Shown piece by piece: positions 38,052 to 47,345 of a stretch of DNA of 64,000 nt (positions are counted from its first letter, which is position 1; each line of letters begins with the position of its first letter). Source of the stretch: Edaphosphingomonas laterariae (GTDB taxonomy: Bacteria; Pseudomonadota; Alphaproteobacteria; Sphingomonadales; Sphingomonadaceae). The DNA is taken from contig NZ_FZOS01000017.1 of the NCBI RefSeq assembly GCF_900188165.1, positions 20,319-84,318 of the forward strand, written 5' to 3'. The notes below the pieces were generated by a model. It was not told the origin of the DNA and did not search any database. It was given only the letters and a program-made list of their open reading frames with translations. A program made the position numbers and the translations under genes.

Positions 38052-38624
38052 TCAGCCGCCCGCCTGCCAGCTGCGGATCGCTTCGACCGGCCAGAGCAGC
38101 ATCAGCACATTGAGCGTCAGGTTGTCGCGGATCACCCACAGGGTGAGCAGTTCGAAGCCGATGGCGATCGCGATCGTCGCCAGCACCGGCAGGCGCCGCG
38201 CGAGCAAGAAGCCCAGCGCCATCCAGCCGATATCGGCGGCGGAGTTGAGCACGCTGTCCCCGGCATAGCCAAGCGCGATCGTCGCTTCGCGATAGCGATC
38301 GATGACGAGCGGCGTGTTTTCGAGGATCTCCCACGCCGATTCGATCGCTACCGCCAGGATCAGCCGTTCACCCACCGGCCGCCGCCGCAACAGCAGCCAG
38401 CCGAGCGCGTAAAAGAGGAAGCCGTGGATGATGTGGCTGGGCGTGTACCAGTCGGCGATGTGCTGGCTGTTGCCCGCGTCGATCGCGCCATGCCACAATT
38501 CCACCGTCCCGCAGGTGCAGATCGGCGGCCGCCCCATGGCGAGCAGCACGACGACCGTCGCGACGGCGATGCCCGCCGCGATCGCCGCATGGCGCACGCT
38601 CAGCGCGCCGGTGCGCGGCGCCAT
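38052..38624 (-). CDS. DUF2585/UPF0314 membrane protein, 190 aa
   Basis: Integral membrane protein of an uncharacterised alphaproteobacterial family. Visible are the first helix [18 protein letters not shown], the conserved [32 protein letters not shown], and [20 protein letters not shown], then four more hydrophobic segments. The Cys pair and Trp/His-rich segment are the family hallmarks. Start 38624 overlaps the end of the lipocalin-like gene by 25 bp; the in-frame extension to 38690 is not conserved in character. Confidence 0.88.
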   Translation of the reverse strand: MAPRTGALSVRHAAIAAGIAVATVVVLLAMGRPPICTCGTVELWHGAIDAGNSQHIADWYTPSHIIHGFLFYALGWLLLRRRPVGERLILAVAIESAWEILENTPLVIDRYREATIALGYAGDSVLNSAADIGWMALGFLLARRLPVLATIAIAIGFELLTLWVIRDNLTLNVLMLLWPVEAIRSWQAGG

Positions 38625-39037
38625 TCGATCGTCACCCAGCCGGTCGGCGTTTCCGCTTCGAGAAACAGCCGGTCGCCATCCAGCCGGCAATGGCGGACCT
38701 GATCGCCCTGGATGTCGGGATACCAGGCGCCATCGATATGATGGGTGACGATGCTGTGGGCGGCATCGACCGTGAAACGGCCGAAATAGCCGACATAGCC
38801 ATGATAGGCGTCGATCACCCGTTCAGGCGGGGTGGCGGCGGGCGGCGTGCCGAAGGGGGCGATGCCGGGCCGCAACATATGCACCGACATATGTCCATCG
38901 GGCGCATAGATGATCACGCCGCGCGGGTGATCGCCAAAGGGATGTTCGATCACGTCGTCGGGGCGCCGGTTGGTCCACAACACCAGTTCCCAGGCGCCGA
39001 GCAGCGCGTTGCGCAGCTTCACGTCGGCCTCAGTCAT
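38600..39037 (-). CDS. Lipocalin-like domain protein, 145 aa
   Basis: Small beta-barrel of the lipocalin-like (pfam13924-type) family. Visible are [48 protein letters not shown] and [13 protein letters not shown]. There is no signal peptide, so it is cytoplasmic. AGGAGG lies nine bases before ATG 39037. The function is unknown; members are often linked with small-molecule biosynthesis, but nothing here supports that. It is coupled to the DUF2585 gene by overlap. Confidence 0.8.
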   Translation of the reverse strand: MTEADVKLRNALLGAWELVLWTNRRPDDVIEHPFGDHPRGVIIYAPDGHMSVHMLRPGIAPFGTPPAATPPERVIDAYHGYVGYFGRFTVDAAHSIVTHHIDGAWYPDIQGDQVRHCRLDGDRLFLEAETPTGWVTIEWRRAPAR

Positions 39038-39265
39038 CCCATCTCCCTCCTGTCCGGGCGGCGGCACGCGCGAGACCCGTGAGCATGACGGCGAGCTTCG
39101 CCCCGCCCCGCCGCGTTGTCGAGCGAAACCGGTGTCATTTTCGTCATCTAGGCGCCATCGCCTAATCCGTCCCGATCATGCTGCCCGTTGCCCAGAAGGC
39201 GCATGGCGCGCGCGGCGATGCGCGCGATTGTTGACCTGATCCCCCGCGCGGATGCAAAGGCAGCC

Positions 39266-39898
39266 ATGCCCTACGCCAATCTTGCCCGCCGCGGTGTCCT
39301 TTTCGTCCTGTCCTCGCCGTCCGGCGCGGGCAAATCGACGATCGCGCGCAAGCTGCTCGCCGCCGATTCCGGGATCACCATGTCGGTTTCCGCGACCACG
39401 CGGCCGATGCGCCCGGGTGAACAGGATGGCGTGGATTATCATTTCGTCGACCTGGAAAAATTCCGCCAGATGACCGCCGACGGCGAGTTCCTGGAATGGG
39501 CGCATGTCTTCGACAACCGTTACGGCACGCCCAAGGCGCCGGTGCATGCCGCGCTGGAATCGGGCCGCGACGTCCTGTTCGACATCGATTGGCAGGGCGC
39601 GCAGCAGCTGCACCAGCAGGCCGGCGGGGATACGGTGCGCGTGTTCATCCTGCCGCCATCGCTGGACGAACTGCGCCGTCGGCTGGCCGGGCGCGGCACC
39701 GACAGCGAAGATGTCGTCGCCCGCCGCATGGAACAGGCCACGTCCGAAATCAGCCATTGGGACGGCTATGATTATGTGCTGGTCAATGACGATGTGGACC
39801 GCTGTTTCGAACAGGTCCGCACGATTTTGACCGCCGAACGGCTGAAGCGCCGGCGCCAGACCGGCCTGATCGGCTTCACCCGCAAGCTGATGGGCTGA
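39266..39898 (+). CDS. gmk: Guanylate kinase
   Basis: 210-aa enzyme that phosphorylates GMP to GDP. The P-loop is SSPSGAGKSTIARKLL near residue 15, the GMP-binding region is SVSATTRPMRPGEQDGVDYH, and the lid is seen in RRRLAGRGTDSEDVVARRM. ATG 39266 (MPYANLARRG) has AAAGG upstream; the frame extends to 39188 but that part is not family-like. It stands alone on the plus strand. Confidence 0.96.
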   Translation: MPYANLARRGVLFVLSSPSGAGKSTIARKLLAADSGITMSVSATTRPMRPGEQDGVDYHFVDLEKFRQMTADGEFLEWAHVFDNRYGTPKAPVHAALESGRDVLFDIDWQGAQQLHQQAGGDTVRVFILPPSLDELRRRLAGRGTDSEDVVARRMEQATSEISHWDGYDYVLVNDDVDRCFEQVRTILTAERLKRRRQTGLIGFTRKLMG

Positions 39899-39962
39899 TT
39901 GGCGGGGGAACAGGAAAGCCGCTAGCTTGTTTCGCATCCATATCCTTGCGGGAGGGATGCGC

Positions 39963-40514
39963 ATGATCAGGCTGGTGCTGGGCGCGATCGCAGGTGGCGT
40001 TGCGCAATTCATAGTCGGCTTCATCTTCTGGGGCACGCCGCTGTCGCGGCTGGCCTATACGACCGCCGGCGAGGCGGAAAATGCGGCGGTGCAGGCGGCG
40101 CTGGCGCAAAATCTGGCAAGCACGGGCACCTATGTCGTGCCCTGGCCCGATACCGCGCAGGGCACGGTGCTCTACGGGCGCGGGCCGATCGCCACGGTGC
40201 ATTACAATGTCGCGGGCTTCCCCGCCTTCGATTCGGGATCGCTGATCGCCGGGCTGGTGCTTTCGATCCTGACCGCGATGCTGATCGGCCTGGCGCTGTG
40301 GAGCATTGCCACGCGGGTGACCAGCTTTGCCGAACGGCTGAAGCTGATCGCGCTGTTTGCCGGGGCGGCCGTGCTCTACCTCCATATCGGCCAGCCGATC
40401 TTCAACCATTATGGCTGGGGCTATTTCATCTATCTCGCCATCGCCGATCTGGCCGGCCTGATCGTGGCGGGCGCGGTGATCGCCCGCTGGTTCCTGCCGA
40501 AGCCGGTGGCGTGA
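39963..40514 (+). CDS. Hypothetical membrane protein, 183 aa
   Basis: Five hydrophobic segments (for example LVLGAIAGGVAQFIVGFIFW, LIAGLVLSILTAMLIGLAL, LIALFAGAAVLYLHIG, YLAIADLAGLIVAGAVIA), with a periplasmic loop between the first two. No named family is assigned. GGAGG lies seven bases before ATG 39963, which favours it over 39957. Its stop overlaps the GTG start of the cupin gene. Confidence 0.8.
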   Translation: MIRLVLGAIAGGVAQFIVGFIFWGTPLSRLAYTTAGEAENAAVQAALAQNLASTGTYVVPWPDTAQGTVLYGRGPIATVHYNVAGFPAFDSGSLIAGLVLSILTAMLIGLALWSIATRVTSFAERLKLIALFAGAAVLYLHIGQPIFNHYGWGYFIYLAIADLAGLIVAGAVIARWFLPKPVA

Positions 40515-40966
40515 ACGACGAAGCCACCGCACGGGCGCTGATCGCGCAGCTGGGCCTTGCGCCCCATCCCGAAGGTGGCTGGTATCGCGAAACCTGGCGG
40601 GCGGAGGCTGTGGAGGGCGCGCGGGCGAGCGGCACCGCGATCCTGTTCCTGCTGGAAGCCGGCCAGCATTCGCACTGGCACCGCGTGGATGCGACCGAAA
40701 TCTGGCTGTGGCATGCGGGCGCGCCGATCCGCCTTGCCACCGCTGGCAAGGGCGATCCCGAAGGCCGCCATGAAATCCTGCTCGGCGGCAATCTGCCGGC
40801 GGGGGAGATTCCGCAATATGTGATCCCGCCCGGGCGCTGGCAGGCCGCTTATGCCGATCGCGGCTGGGCGCTGGTGTCCTGCGTGGTTTCCCCCGGCTTC
40901 GACTTTGCCGGGTTCGAGCTGGCGCCGCCCGGCTGGACACCCGAGGGCGCGGTTGAAGGCGATTAG
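40511..40966 (+). CDS. Cupin protein, DUF985 type
   Basis: 151-aa beta-barrel of the DUF985 cupin family (like an uncharacterised sugar-binding or epimerase-like group). Visible are GLAPHPEGGWYRETWRAE, FLLEAGQHSHWHRVDATEIW, IPQYVIPPGRWQAAYA and VVSPGFDFAGFEL. The GTG start overlaps the previous stop. The ligand and reaction are unknown. The last four bases overlap the TauE/SafE gene end on the other strand. Confidence 0.87.
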   Translation: MNDEATARALIAQLGLAPHPEGGWYRETWRAEAVEGARASGTAILFLLEAGQHSHWHRVDATEIWLWHAGAPIRLATAGKGDPEGRHEILLGGNLPAGEIPQYVIPPGRWQAAYADRGWALVSCVVSPGFDFAGFELAPPGWTPEGAVEGD

Positions 40967-41724
40967 ATCAGGGCGTCCCACAGCAATTTGATGCCGACCA
41001 CGATCATCAGCACATAGACCAGCCCGTAAAAGCGTTCGGCCGAAACGCGACGGACCAACGCGACGCCCGCGAAGGTGGAGACGATCGCCACCGGCAGCAA
41101 GGTCGCGGTCGCCCACAGATTCGGCGCGGTGAACTGGCCGAGCGCGGCATAGGCCGGAACCTTGATCCAGTTGACCGCCGCGAAGAAGATCGCGTTGGTG
41201 CCGATGAAGATATCGCGCGGCAGGCGGCGCGGCATCACCCACATCTGAAAAGGCGGGGCGCCGGCATGGGCGATCTGGCTGGTGAAGCCGGATACCGTGC
41301 CGAACAACGTGCCGACCCAGCCGGGTGATTGCGACGAAGCGGTGATCGCCCCGCGCCGATCGACCCACAGGCGATAACCGCCGAACAGGATGGAGATGCC
41401 GCCAACCGCCGCCAGCACCGCATCCGCCGAAACGCGCGCGGCCAGCAGCCAGCCCAGGAAGATGCCGATGGCCGCACCGGGCAGCGTGACGGCGAGCACA
41501 TGGCCATCCCATGTCTTGCGGAACGCCCAGACGCCGACGGCATCCTGCACGATCAGGATCGGCAACAGGATGGCGGCCGCCTGCACCGGCGGCATGGCGA
41601 GCGCGAGCAGCGGCATGCCCAGCGCGCCAAGGCCGGCAAAGCCCCCCTTGGCCAGCCCGACCAGGATGACGGCGGGCACCGCAAAGGCAAAAAAGGTCCA
41701 TTCGGCAGGCATATGCGCAATCAT
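40963..41724 (-). CDS. TauE/SafE-family anion exporter
   Basis: 253-aa membrane protein with about eight helices, of the TauE/SafE family (sulfite/organosulfonate or related anion export). The family repeat is visible twice: ILVGLAKGGFAGLGALGMPL near residue 20 and FTSQIAHAGAPPFQMWVMP near residue 150. No sulfur metabolism genes are adjacent, so the substrate is unknown. The ATG at 41712 (MPAEWTF) is an alternative start. Confidence 0.9.
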   Translation of the reverse strand: MIAHMPAEWTFFAFAVPAVILVGLAKGGFAGLGALGMPLLALAMPPVQAAAILLPILIVQDAVGVWAFRKTWDGHVLAVTLPGAAIGIFLGWLLAARVSADAVLAAVGGISILFGGYRLWVDRRGAITASSQSPGWVGTLFGTVSGFTSQIAHAGAPPFQMWVMPRRLPRDIFIGTNAIFFAAVNWIKVPAYAALGQFTAPNLWATATLLPVAIVSTFAGVALVRRVSAERFYGLVYVLMIVVGIKLLWDALI

Positions 41725-41959
41725 CCTTCAGGAAGCGCGGCGGCGGGCGCAAGACCGCCGCGTTCGGACAGGGGAGAAAAAGCGCCGGCAACACGCGTCA
41801 TCGGGACGATCTTCGCCGCTGCCGCCGGCTACACTCCCGGTTCGACGGGATCGTTACGATCAGGAATGCCGCCGGCTCGCAGCCCTCCGTCCTCGTCGAG
41901 GCGGCGGGCGAACGAACCGACGGCACACCGATCCATATCGAGGGCCCGGCTCACAGAAG

Positions 41960-42658
41960 TCAGGCCGCGTCGACCAACACGACCTCCGCATCCTCGAGCG
42001 CGGTTACGGTGATCCTATCCACGTCGCGGATCGCCGCCCCGTCGCGGGCGTCGACCGTGACCTCGTTCACCGTCACGCGGCCCTTGGCCGGCACCAGATA
42101 GCCACGCCGGTCGGCACCGATATCGTAGCTGGTGCTTTCCCCCGCCTTGAGCGTCGCACCCAGCACGCGGGCATTGGTGCGGATCGACAAGGCATCGCCA
42201 TCCTCGTCATAGCCGCTGGCCAGCGCGACGAACCGGCCCGCCCGCTCGCCCTTGGGAAAGGGGCGCGCCCCCCAGCTCGGGCTTTCGCCCCGGCTGGTCG
42301 GCAGCAGCCAGATCTGGAAGATGCGGGTATCGACATCTTCCATATTATATTCGCTGTGCGCGATCCCGGTGCCGGCGGACATCACCTGCACATCACCCGC
42401 TTCGGTGCGGCCATGATTGCCCAGATTGTCCTTATGGGTGATCGCCCCTTCACGGACATAGGTGATGATTTCCATGTCCGAATGGGGGTGCGGCGGAAAG
42501 CCCGTCTTCGGCGCGATCACATCGTCGTTCCAGACGCGCAGATTGCCCCAGCCCATGCGATCGGCATCATGATAGCCGGCGAAGGAAAAATGGTGATGCG
42601 CGTCGAGCCAGCCGTGATTGGCGCCACCCAGGCTGGAAAAAGGCCGAAGTTCGATCAT
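41960..42658 (-). CDS. Pirin-family protein
   Basis: 232-aa bicupin of the pirin/YhaK type. The N-terminal metal site is HHHFSFAGYHD with PPHPHSDMEIITYV, followed by AGDVQVMSAGTGIAHSEYN. Some members are quercetin 2,3-dioxygenases, others redox sensors. All His ligands are present. The C-terminal cupin (DIGADRRGYLVPAKGRVTVN) is intact. It is monocistronic; the 235 bp between it and the TauE/SafE gene hold no feature I can support. Confidence 0.92.
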   Translation of the reverse strand: MIELRPFSSLGGANHGWLDAHHHFSFAGYHDADRMGWGNLRVWNDDVIAPKTGFPPHPHSDMEIITYVREGAITHKDNLGNHGRTEAGDVQVMSAGTGIAHSEYNMEDVDTRIFQIWLLPTSRGESPSWGARPFPKGERAGRFVALASGYDEDGDALSIRTNARVLGATLKAGESTSYDIGADRRGYLVPAKGRVTVNEVTVDARDGAAIRDVDRITVTALEDAEVVLVDAA

Positions 42659-42768
42659 GGTCCGTCTCCATCGGCGCGCCGGAAAGGCGGCCTCTGCTTG
42701 ACGAGGAGATAGGCGCGGATCGTTGAACTATAAACGCGAATGATCGAAAATCATCGTTTCCAAATATG

Positions 42769-43689
42769 CTATACAGCGGTGCTATCCGCCTTGATGTCGC
42801 CCTGCGGCTCCAGCGCGGGTTCGGGAACGACCGGCGGGGCTGCCGGCCGTGGGCTGAGCAGGGCCGCCGTTTCGATCTTGTCGAGCGCGCCCCGCGCGCC
42901 GGCATAGCGCCGCGCCGCCGCCATCCATTCCTGCGCGCCATCGCGGCCGGGCATGCGCGACACCTCGGCTAGCGCCTCGCCCACCCGGCCGCCATCCAGC
43001 GCGCGCCGGGCCCGCGCCAGGCGATCGGCGGGTGCCGGCGAAGGCGTGTCGGACTTGCGGATGACGATCATGCCGGAAATTTCGCGCCGGAAACCGTCCC
43101 ACCAGCTTTCGTCGGGCGATTGGGATTGCAATGTCGGCGCAAGATCGCCCAGCCCGGCGCGAAGATCGTCGAGCGTGACGGGCTGGCGCGCCGCCGCGAT
43201 GATCGTGGCGACCGCCTGCGGCTGCGTCGCGCCGAAGCGATCGCGCAGCAGGCCTTCGATATAACCGAGCTGGACGCCGCGATCGAGCGCGCGGCGGGCC
43301 GCAAAGGCGACGAGCAGACCTTCGGCCCGATCGGCATTGCCGACGGCGGCGCTGGCGCGCGCGTCGATCCGGCCGAGCCGCGCCTCGATCTCCGACACGC
43401 GGCGGTCGATCGCCGCTTCGGCCATCGGATCCACCGCCGGAAGCGACGCGTCCGGCCCACCCGCCTGCGCTTGCGGGACGGCCGGCTGCGGCTGCACCGG
43501 CGCGGCGAGGATCGGCGTCTGCTTCGTCAGGAAATCGGCCGCCGGGCGCCAGGAATGCACGGCATAGGCCGTGGCCCCGGCACCGGCGACAAACGCGACC
43601 ACGCCCAGCAGCATTGCGCGCCTGGCACCGCCGGAACGCGGCCCGGATGCCTGCTCCTGCCCTTCGAAATCGCCGACCACATCGTCCAT
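42769..43689 (-). CDS. HemX/mitofilin-like membrane protein, 306 aa
   Basis: One N-terminal membrane helix (AMLLGVVAFVAGAGATAYAV), a Pro/Gln-rich linker, a coiled-coil region (AAIDRRVSEIEARLGRIDAR) and a C-terminal helical domain (LDDLRAGLGDLAPTLQSQ, ARRALDGGRVGEALAEVSRM). This layout and its place just after hemD match the HemX/mitofilin-like proteins of proteobacterial haem operons. The function is not settled. ATG 43689 is chosen; a GTG at 43734 would overlap hemD. Confidence 0.75.
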   Translation of the reverse strand: MDDVVGDFEGQEQASGPRSGGARRAMLLGVVAFVAGAGATAYAVHSWRPAADFLTKQTPILAAPVQPQPAVPQAQAGGPDASLPAVDPMAEAAIDRRVSEIEARLGRIDARASAAVGNADRAEGLLVAFAARRALDRGVQLGYIEGLLRDRFGATQPQAVATIIAAARQPVTLDDLRAGLGDLAPTLQSQSPDESWWDGFRREISGMIVIRKSDTPSPAPADRLARARRALDGGRVGEALAEVSRMPGRDGAQEWMAAARRYAGARGALDKIETAALLSPRPAAPPVVPEPALEPQGDIKADSTAV

Positions 43690-43715
43690 GCCGTTCGCCC
43701 GTTCCTGTCCGCCAG

Positions 43716-44393
43716 TCAGCCCGCTTGATCGCACAGCCCGGCCGCCGCCGCCAGTAGCGCGGCATCATCCGGCCGTTCGGCCACCGCCACTTGCGCCCAC
43801 CCTTCGCCCGCGGCACGGGCCGCAGCGGGGCTGATCGCGGCGATCCGGGTGCGCCCGCGATCCGGCGCCAGCGCCGCGAAACGGGCTGCCGCGCGTGGCG
43901 AATGGAGCATCGCCACCGCGCCGCCGGCCAGCGCCTCACGCGCGGCACCGGGCAGGCCATCGACCGGATCGGCCGCATAGACGATCTTGCGCACGATCCG
44001 CAGCGCGGGATGATCGACCTCGCGATGTTCGCGCCCGGCCAGGTGCAGCACATGGGCGTGCCCGGCCGCCGCGATCATCGCCAGCAGCACATGAATGTCG
44101 CGATCGCCCGCCGTGATGCGGGTGAACCCCGCCGCGCGCGCGGCCGTCGCCGTCGCCTCGCCCACCGCGAAGACCGGCAGGCCATGATAAGCGGCGAGCT
44201 GCGCCCCGCCATGGCGGAGCGCGTTGACCGAGGTGAGCATCAGCACATCATAAGCCGCCGGATCGTCCGCAGACCACGGGATGGCGGCCACCGTGAACAG
44301 CGGCGCGACACAGCTGGCAAGGCCGAACGCGGCGGCCCGCGCCGCCGTTTCCGACGCGGCCGGCTCGGGCCGGAGGATGAGCAGGGGCCTCAC
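43716..44393 (-). CDS. hemD: Uroporphyrinogen-III synthase
   Basis: 225-aa cyclase that closes and inverts ring D of hydroxymethylbilane. Sequence conservation in this family is low, and the call rests on LLILRPEPAASETAARAAAF, VLMLTSVNALRHGG, VGEATATAARAAGF, VAMLHSPRAAARFAALA and the overlap with hemC (four bases). It lies between hemC and the HemX-like gene, so one haem operon of three genes is evident. Confidence 0.9.
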   Translation of the reverse strand: MRPLLILRPEPAASETAARAAAFGLASCVAPLFTVAAIPWSADDPAAYDVLMLTSVNALRHGGAQLAAYHGLPVFAVGEATATAARAAGFTRITAGDRDIHVLLAMIAAAGHAHVLHLAGREHREVDHPALRIVRKIVYAADPVDGLPGAAREALAGGAVAMLHSPRAAARFAALAPDRGRTRIAAISPAAARAAGEGWAQVAVAERPDDAALLAAAAGLCDQAG

Positions 44394-45301
44394 GCCCCGA
44401 ACAGGCTCCGCAAGGCGGGGCTGGCGCGGGCGAGCAGGTCATAAGCCAGCGCGGCAGCCCCCTGGTCGCCGGAGACCATGGTTTCGCCGGCGACGCATTC
44501 GGAGCCGTCTTCGTTCAGGATTTCGGCGCGCAGCCACAATCCGTCGCCTTCCACCAAAGCGAGCGCCGCGACGGGCGAGCGGCAATCGGCGTGCAGCGCA
44601 AGCAGGAAGGCCCGTTCGACACGGACGCAGGCGCTGGTCGGCGCGTGATCGACAGGCGCCAGCGCGGCGCGAAGCTCCGCATTGTCGGTCAGCGTTTCGA
44701 TGCCCACCGCGCCCTGCGCGGGTGCCGGCAGCATCTCATCGAGCGGGATGGGTGCGCCGATGTCGGGCTGGTCCAGCCGTTCGAGCCCGGCGGCCGCCAG
44801 CAATGTGGCATCGGCATCGCCCGCCGCCAGCTTGCCGAGCCGGGTGGCGACATTGCCCCGAAACAGCGTGATCGTGGCATCGGGCCGTTCGCGCCGCACC
44901 TGCGCCGCGCGGCGCGGCGAGGAGGTGCCGACCACCGCCTTTTCAGGCAGCTCGGCCAGGCTGTCCGCGCCGATCAGCCGATCGCGCACGTCGGCGCGCG
45001 GCAGCATGGCGGCGATTGTGATTTCAGGCGGGCGGATGGTTTCGACATCCTTCATCGAATGAACCGCGAAATCGATATCGCCGTCGACAAGCGCGCGATC
45101 GAGTTCCTTCGTCCACAAGGCCTTGCCGCCCACTTCGGCGAGCGCGCGATCCTGAATGCGATCGCCGCTGGTCTTCACCGTCACGATCTCGATCGCGTCT
45201 TCGGCCCAGCCATGCGCCGCCCGCAAGGCGGCAAGGACCATGCGGGCCTGGGTGAGAGCGAGGGGCGAACCACGGGTGCCGAGGCGAAGGGGAAAGCGCA
45301 T
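44390..45301 (-). CDS. hemC: Hydroxymethylbilane synthase (porphobilinogen deaminase)
   Basis: 303-aa enzyme that polymerises four porphobilinogens. Visible are RLGTRGSPLALTQARMV, the active-site Asp in FAVHSMKDVETIRP, GTSSPRRAAQVRRERPD, FRGNVATRLGKL and the cofactor-bearing Cys in ALHADCRSPVAALAL. It is divergent from tsaD with 41 bp between the starts, an arrangement common in alphaproteobacteria. Confidence 0.96.
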   Translation of the reverse strand: MRFPLRLGTRGSPLALTQARMVLAALRAAHGWAEDAIEIVTVKTSGDRIQDRALAEVGGKALWTKELDRALVDGDIDFAVHSMKDVETIRPPEITIAAMLPRADVRDRLIGADSLAELPEKAVVGTSSPRRAAQVRRERPDATITLFRGNVATRLGKLAAGDADATLLAAAGLERLDQPDIGAPIPLDEMLPAPAQGAVGIETLTDNAELRAALAPVDHAPTSACVRVERAFLLALHADCRSPVAALALVEGDGLWLRAEILNEDGSECVAGETMVSGDQGAAALAYDLLARASPALRSLFGA

Positions 45302-45342
45302 GACGGTTGCCCTAACGCGCCAGGCGGTGGCAGGGAAGCGGC

Positions 45343-46374
45343 ATGACTCTCATCCTCGGCCTCGAATCCTCCTGCGACGAAACTGCCGCCGCGCTCGTCA
45401 CCGCCGATCGCGCGATCCGCGCGCACCAGCTGGCGGGGCAGGAAGCCGATCATCGCCCCTTCGGCGGCGTGGTGCCCGAAATCGCGGCGCGCGCGCATGT
45501 CGAGGCGCTGACCCCGCTGGTCGAGGCGGCCCTGGCCGAAGCCGGCGTCAGCCTCGCCGATGTCGACGCCATCGCCGCCACCGCCGGCCCCGGCCTGATC
45601 GGCGGCGTGATGGTGGGCCTTGTCACCGGCAAGGCGCTGGCGCTGGCCGCCGGCAAGCCGCTGATCGCGGTCAACCATCTGGAAGGCCATGCGCTTTCGC
45701 CACGGCTGGCCGATCCCGATCTGGCTTTCCCCTATCTGCTGCTGCTGGTTTCGGGCGGCCATTGCCAGCTGCTGCTGGTCGAAGGCGTGGGCCAGTATCG
45801 CCGGCTGGCGACGACGATCGACGATGCCGCCGGCGAGGCGTTCGACAAGACGGCCAAGCTGCTCGGCCTCGGCTTTCCGGGCGGGCCGGCGGTGGAGAAA
45901 GCGGCGCTGGCCGGCGATCCCAAGGCGGTGCCGCTGCCCCGCCCGCTGGTCGGATCGGGCGAGCCCCATTTCTCCTTCGCGGGGCTGAAATCGGCGGTGC
46001 TGCGCGCCCGCGATTCGGGCCTCTACAAGGCGGAGGACATTGCCGCATCCTTCCAGCAGGCGGTGGTCGACTGTCTGATCGATCGGACGCGGCGGCAGCT
46101 GGCCAACGTCGAGGCATCCGCGCTGGTCGTGGCCGGCGGCGTGGCGGCGAACAAGGCGGTGCGCGGCGCGCTGGAGGCACTCGCCGCCGACCATGGCCTG
46201 CGTTTCGTGGCGCCGCCGCAATGGCTGTGCACCGACAATGCGGCGATGATCGCCTGGGCGGGCGCGGAACGTTACAAGGCGGGGCTGTTCGACGATCTCG
46301 ACGCACCGGCACGGGCGCGCTGGCCGCTCGATCCCAATGCGGAAAAGGCGCGTGGCGCGGGGGTGAAGGCATGA
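45343..46374 (+). CDS. tsaD: tRNA N6-adenosine threonylcarbamoyltransferase
   Basis: 343-aa ASKHA-fold enzyme that makes t6A at position 37 of ANN-decoding tRNAs with TsaB and TsaE. The start is [19 protein letters not shown], the metal ligands are in [34 protein letters not shown] is in place, and the C-terminal [16 protein letters not shown] plus [16 protein letters not shown] are complete. It is coupled to gpsA by ATGA. Confidence 0.96.
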   Translation: MTLILGLESSCDETAAALVTADRAIRAHQLAGQEADHRPFGGVVPEIAARAHVEALTPLVEAALAEAGVSLADVDAIAATAGPGLIGGVMVGLVTGKALALAAGKPLIAVNHLEGHALSPRLADPDLAFPYLLLLVSGGHCQLLLVEGVGQYRRLATTIDDAAGEAFDKTAKLLGLGFPGGPAVEKAALAGDPKAVPLPRPLVGSGEPHFSFAGLKSAVLRARDSGLYKAEDIAASFQQAVVDCLIDRTRRQLANVEASALVVAGGVAANKAVRGALEALAADHGLRFVAPPQWLCTDNAAMIAWAGAERYKAGLFDDLDAPARARWPLDPNAEKARGAGVKA

Positions 46375-47345
46375 TCGGAGTTTTGGGCGCCGGGGCATGG
46401 GGAACGGCGCTGGCCCAGGTGGCCGCCGCCGATGGCCGCGAGGTCCGGTTGTGGGCGCGCGAGCTCGAAGTGGTCGCCTCGATCAACGAGGCGCATGAAA
46501 ACCACCTCTTCCTGCCGGGCGTGCCGTTGGCGCCGTCGATCCGCGCAAGCGACGATCTGGCATGGGTGGCCGAGGCCGATCCGCTGCTCGTCGTCACCCC
46601 GTCGCAGCATATGCGCAGCGTGCTGTCCGGCCTCGACGCCCGCCAACGCCAGCTGATCCTGTGCTGCAAGGGGATCGAGGCGGGCACGATGCAGCTGATG
46701 CACGAAGTGGCGCACGAAACCTGCCCCAGCGCCACGATCGCGGTGCTGTCCGGCCCAACCTTCGCGCATGAGGTGGCCAAGGGCCTGCCCACCGCGATCA
46801 CGCTGGCCTGCGCCGATGCCGGCATCGGCCGTAAGCTGGCCGCCCTGATCGCGCGCCCTGCCTTCCGCCCCTATCTGGCAACCGATGTCGTCGGCGCGGA
46901 AATCGGCGGCGCGGTGAAGAATGTGCTGGCGATCGCCTGCGGCGTCGTCGAGGGGCGCGGGCTCGGCCAGAATGCCCGGGCGTCGATGATCAGCCGGGGC
47001 TTTGCGGAAATGACCCGCTTCGGTCTGGCGCGCGGCGCCCATGCCGAAACGCTGGCCGGTCTTTCGGGGCTGGGCGATCTGGTGCTGACCTGCAGTTCGA
47101 CCAGCTCGCGCAATTTTTCGCTGGGCGTGGGCCTAGGCCAGGGCCGCGCGGCGGCCGATCTGCTCGCCGATCGCCGCACCGTGGCCGAGGGTGCCTTCAC
47201 CGCGCCGGTGCTGCGCGCGGCGGCGGCGGCGGCGGGCGTCGACATGCCGATCGCCCAGGCGGTCTGCGCACTGCTCGAAGGTGAAGCGACCGCCGAGCAG
47301 ATGATCGACGCGCTACTTGCCCGCCCGCTCCGCGCCGAGTGGTGA
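46371..47345 (+). CDS. gpsA: Glycerol-3-phosphate dehydrogenase [NAD(P)+]
   Basis: 324-aa enzyme that makes sn-glycerol-3-phosphate for phospholipids. The nucleotide-binding fold is [19 protein letters not shown], followed by [29 protein letters not shown], and the catalytic Lys segment [17 protein letters not shown] with [14 protein letters not shown]. It starts inside the tsaD stop codon, and its last 33 bp overlap the flippase gene on the other strand. Confidence 0.95.
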   Translation: MIGVLGAGAWGTALAQVAAADGREVRLWARELEVVASINEAHENHLFLPGVPLAPSIRASDDLAWVAEADPLLVVTPSQHMRSVLSGLDARQRQLILCCKGIEAGTMQLMHEVAHETCPSATIAVLSGPTFAHEVAKGLPTAITLACADAGIGRKLAALIARPAFRPYLATDVVGAEIGGAVKNVLAIACGVVEGRGLGQNARASMISRGFAEMTRFGLARGAHAETLAGLSGLGDLVLTCSSTSSRNFSLGVGLGQGRAAADLLADRRTVAEGAFTAPVLRAAAAAAGVDMPIAQAVCALLEGEATAEQMIDALLARPLRAEW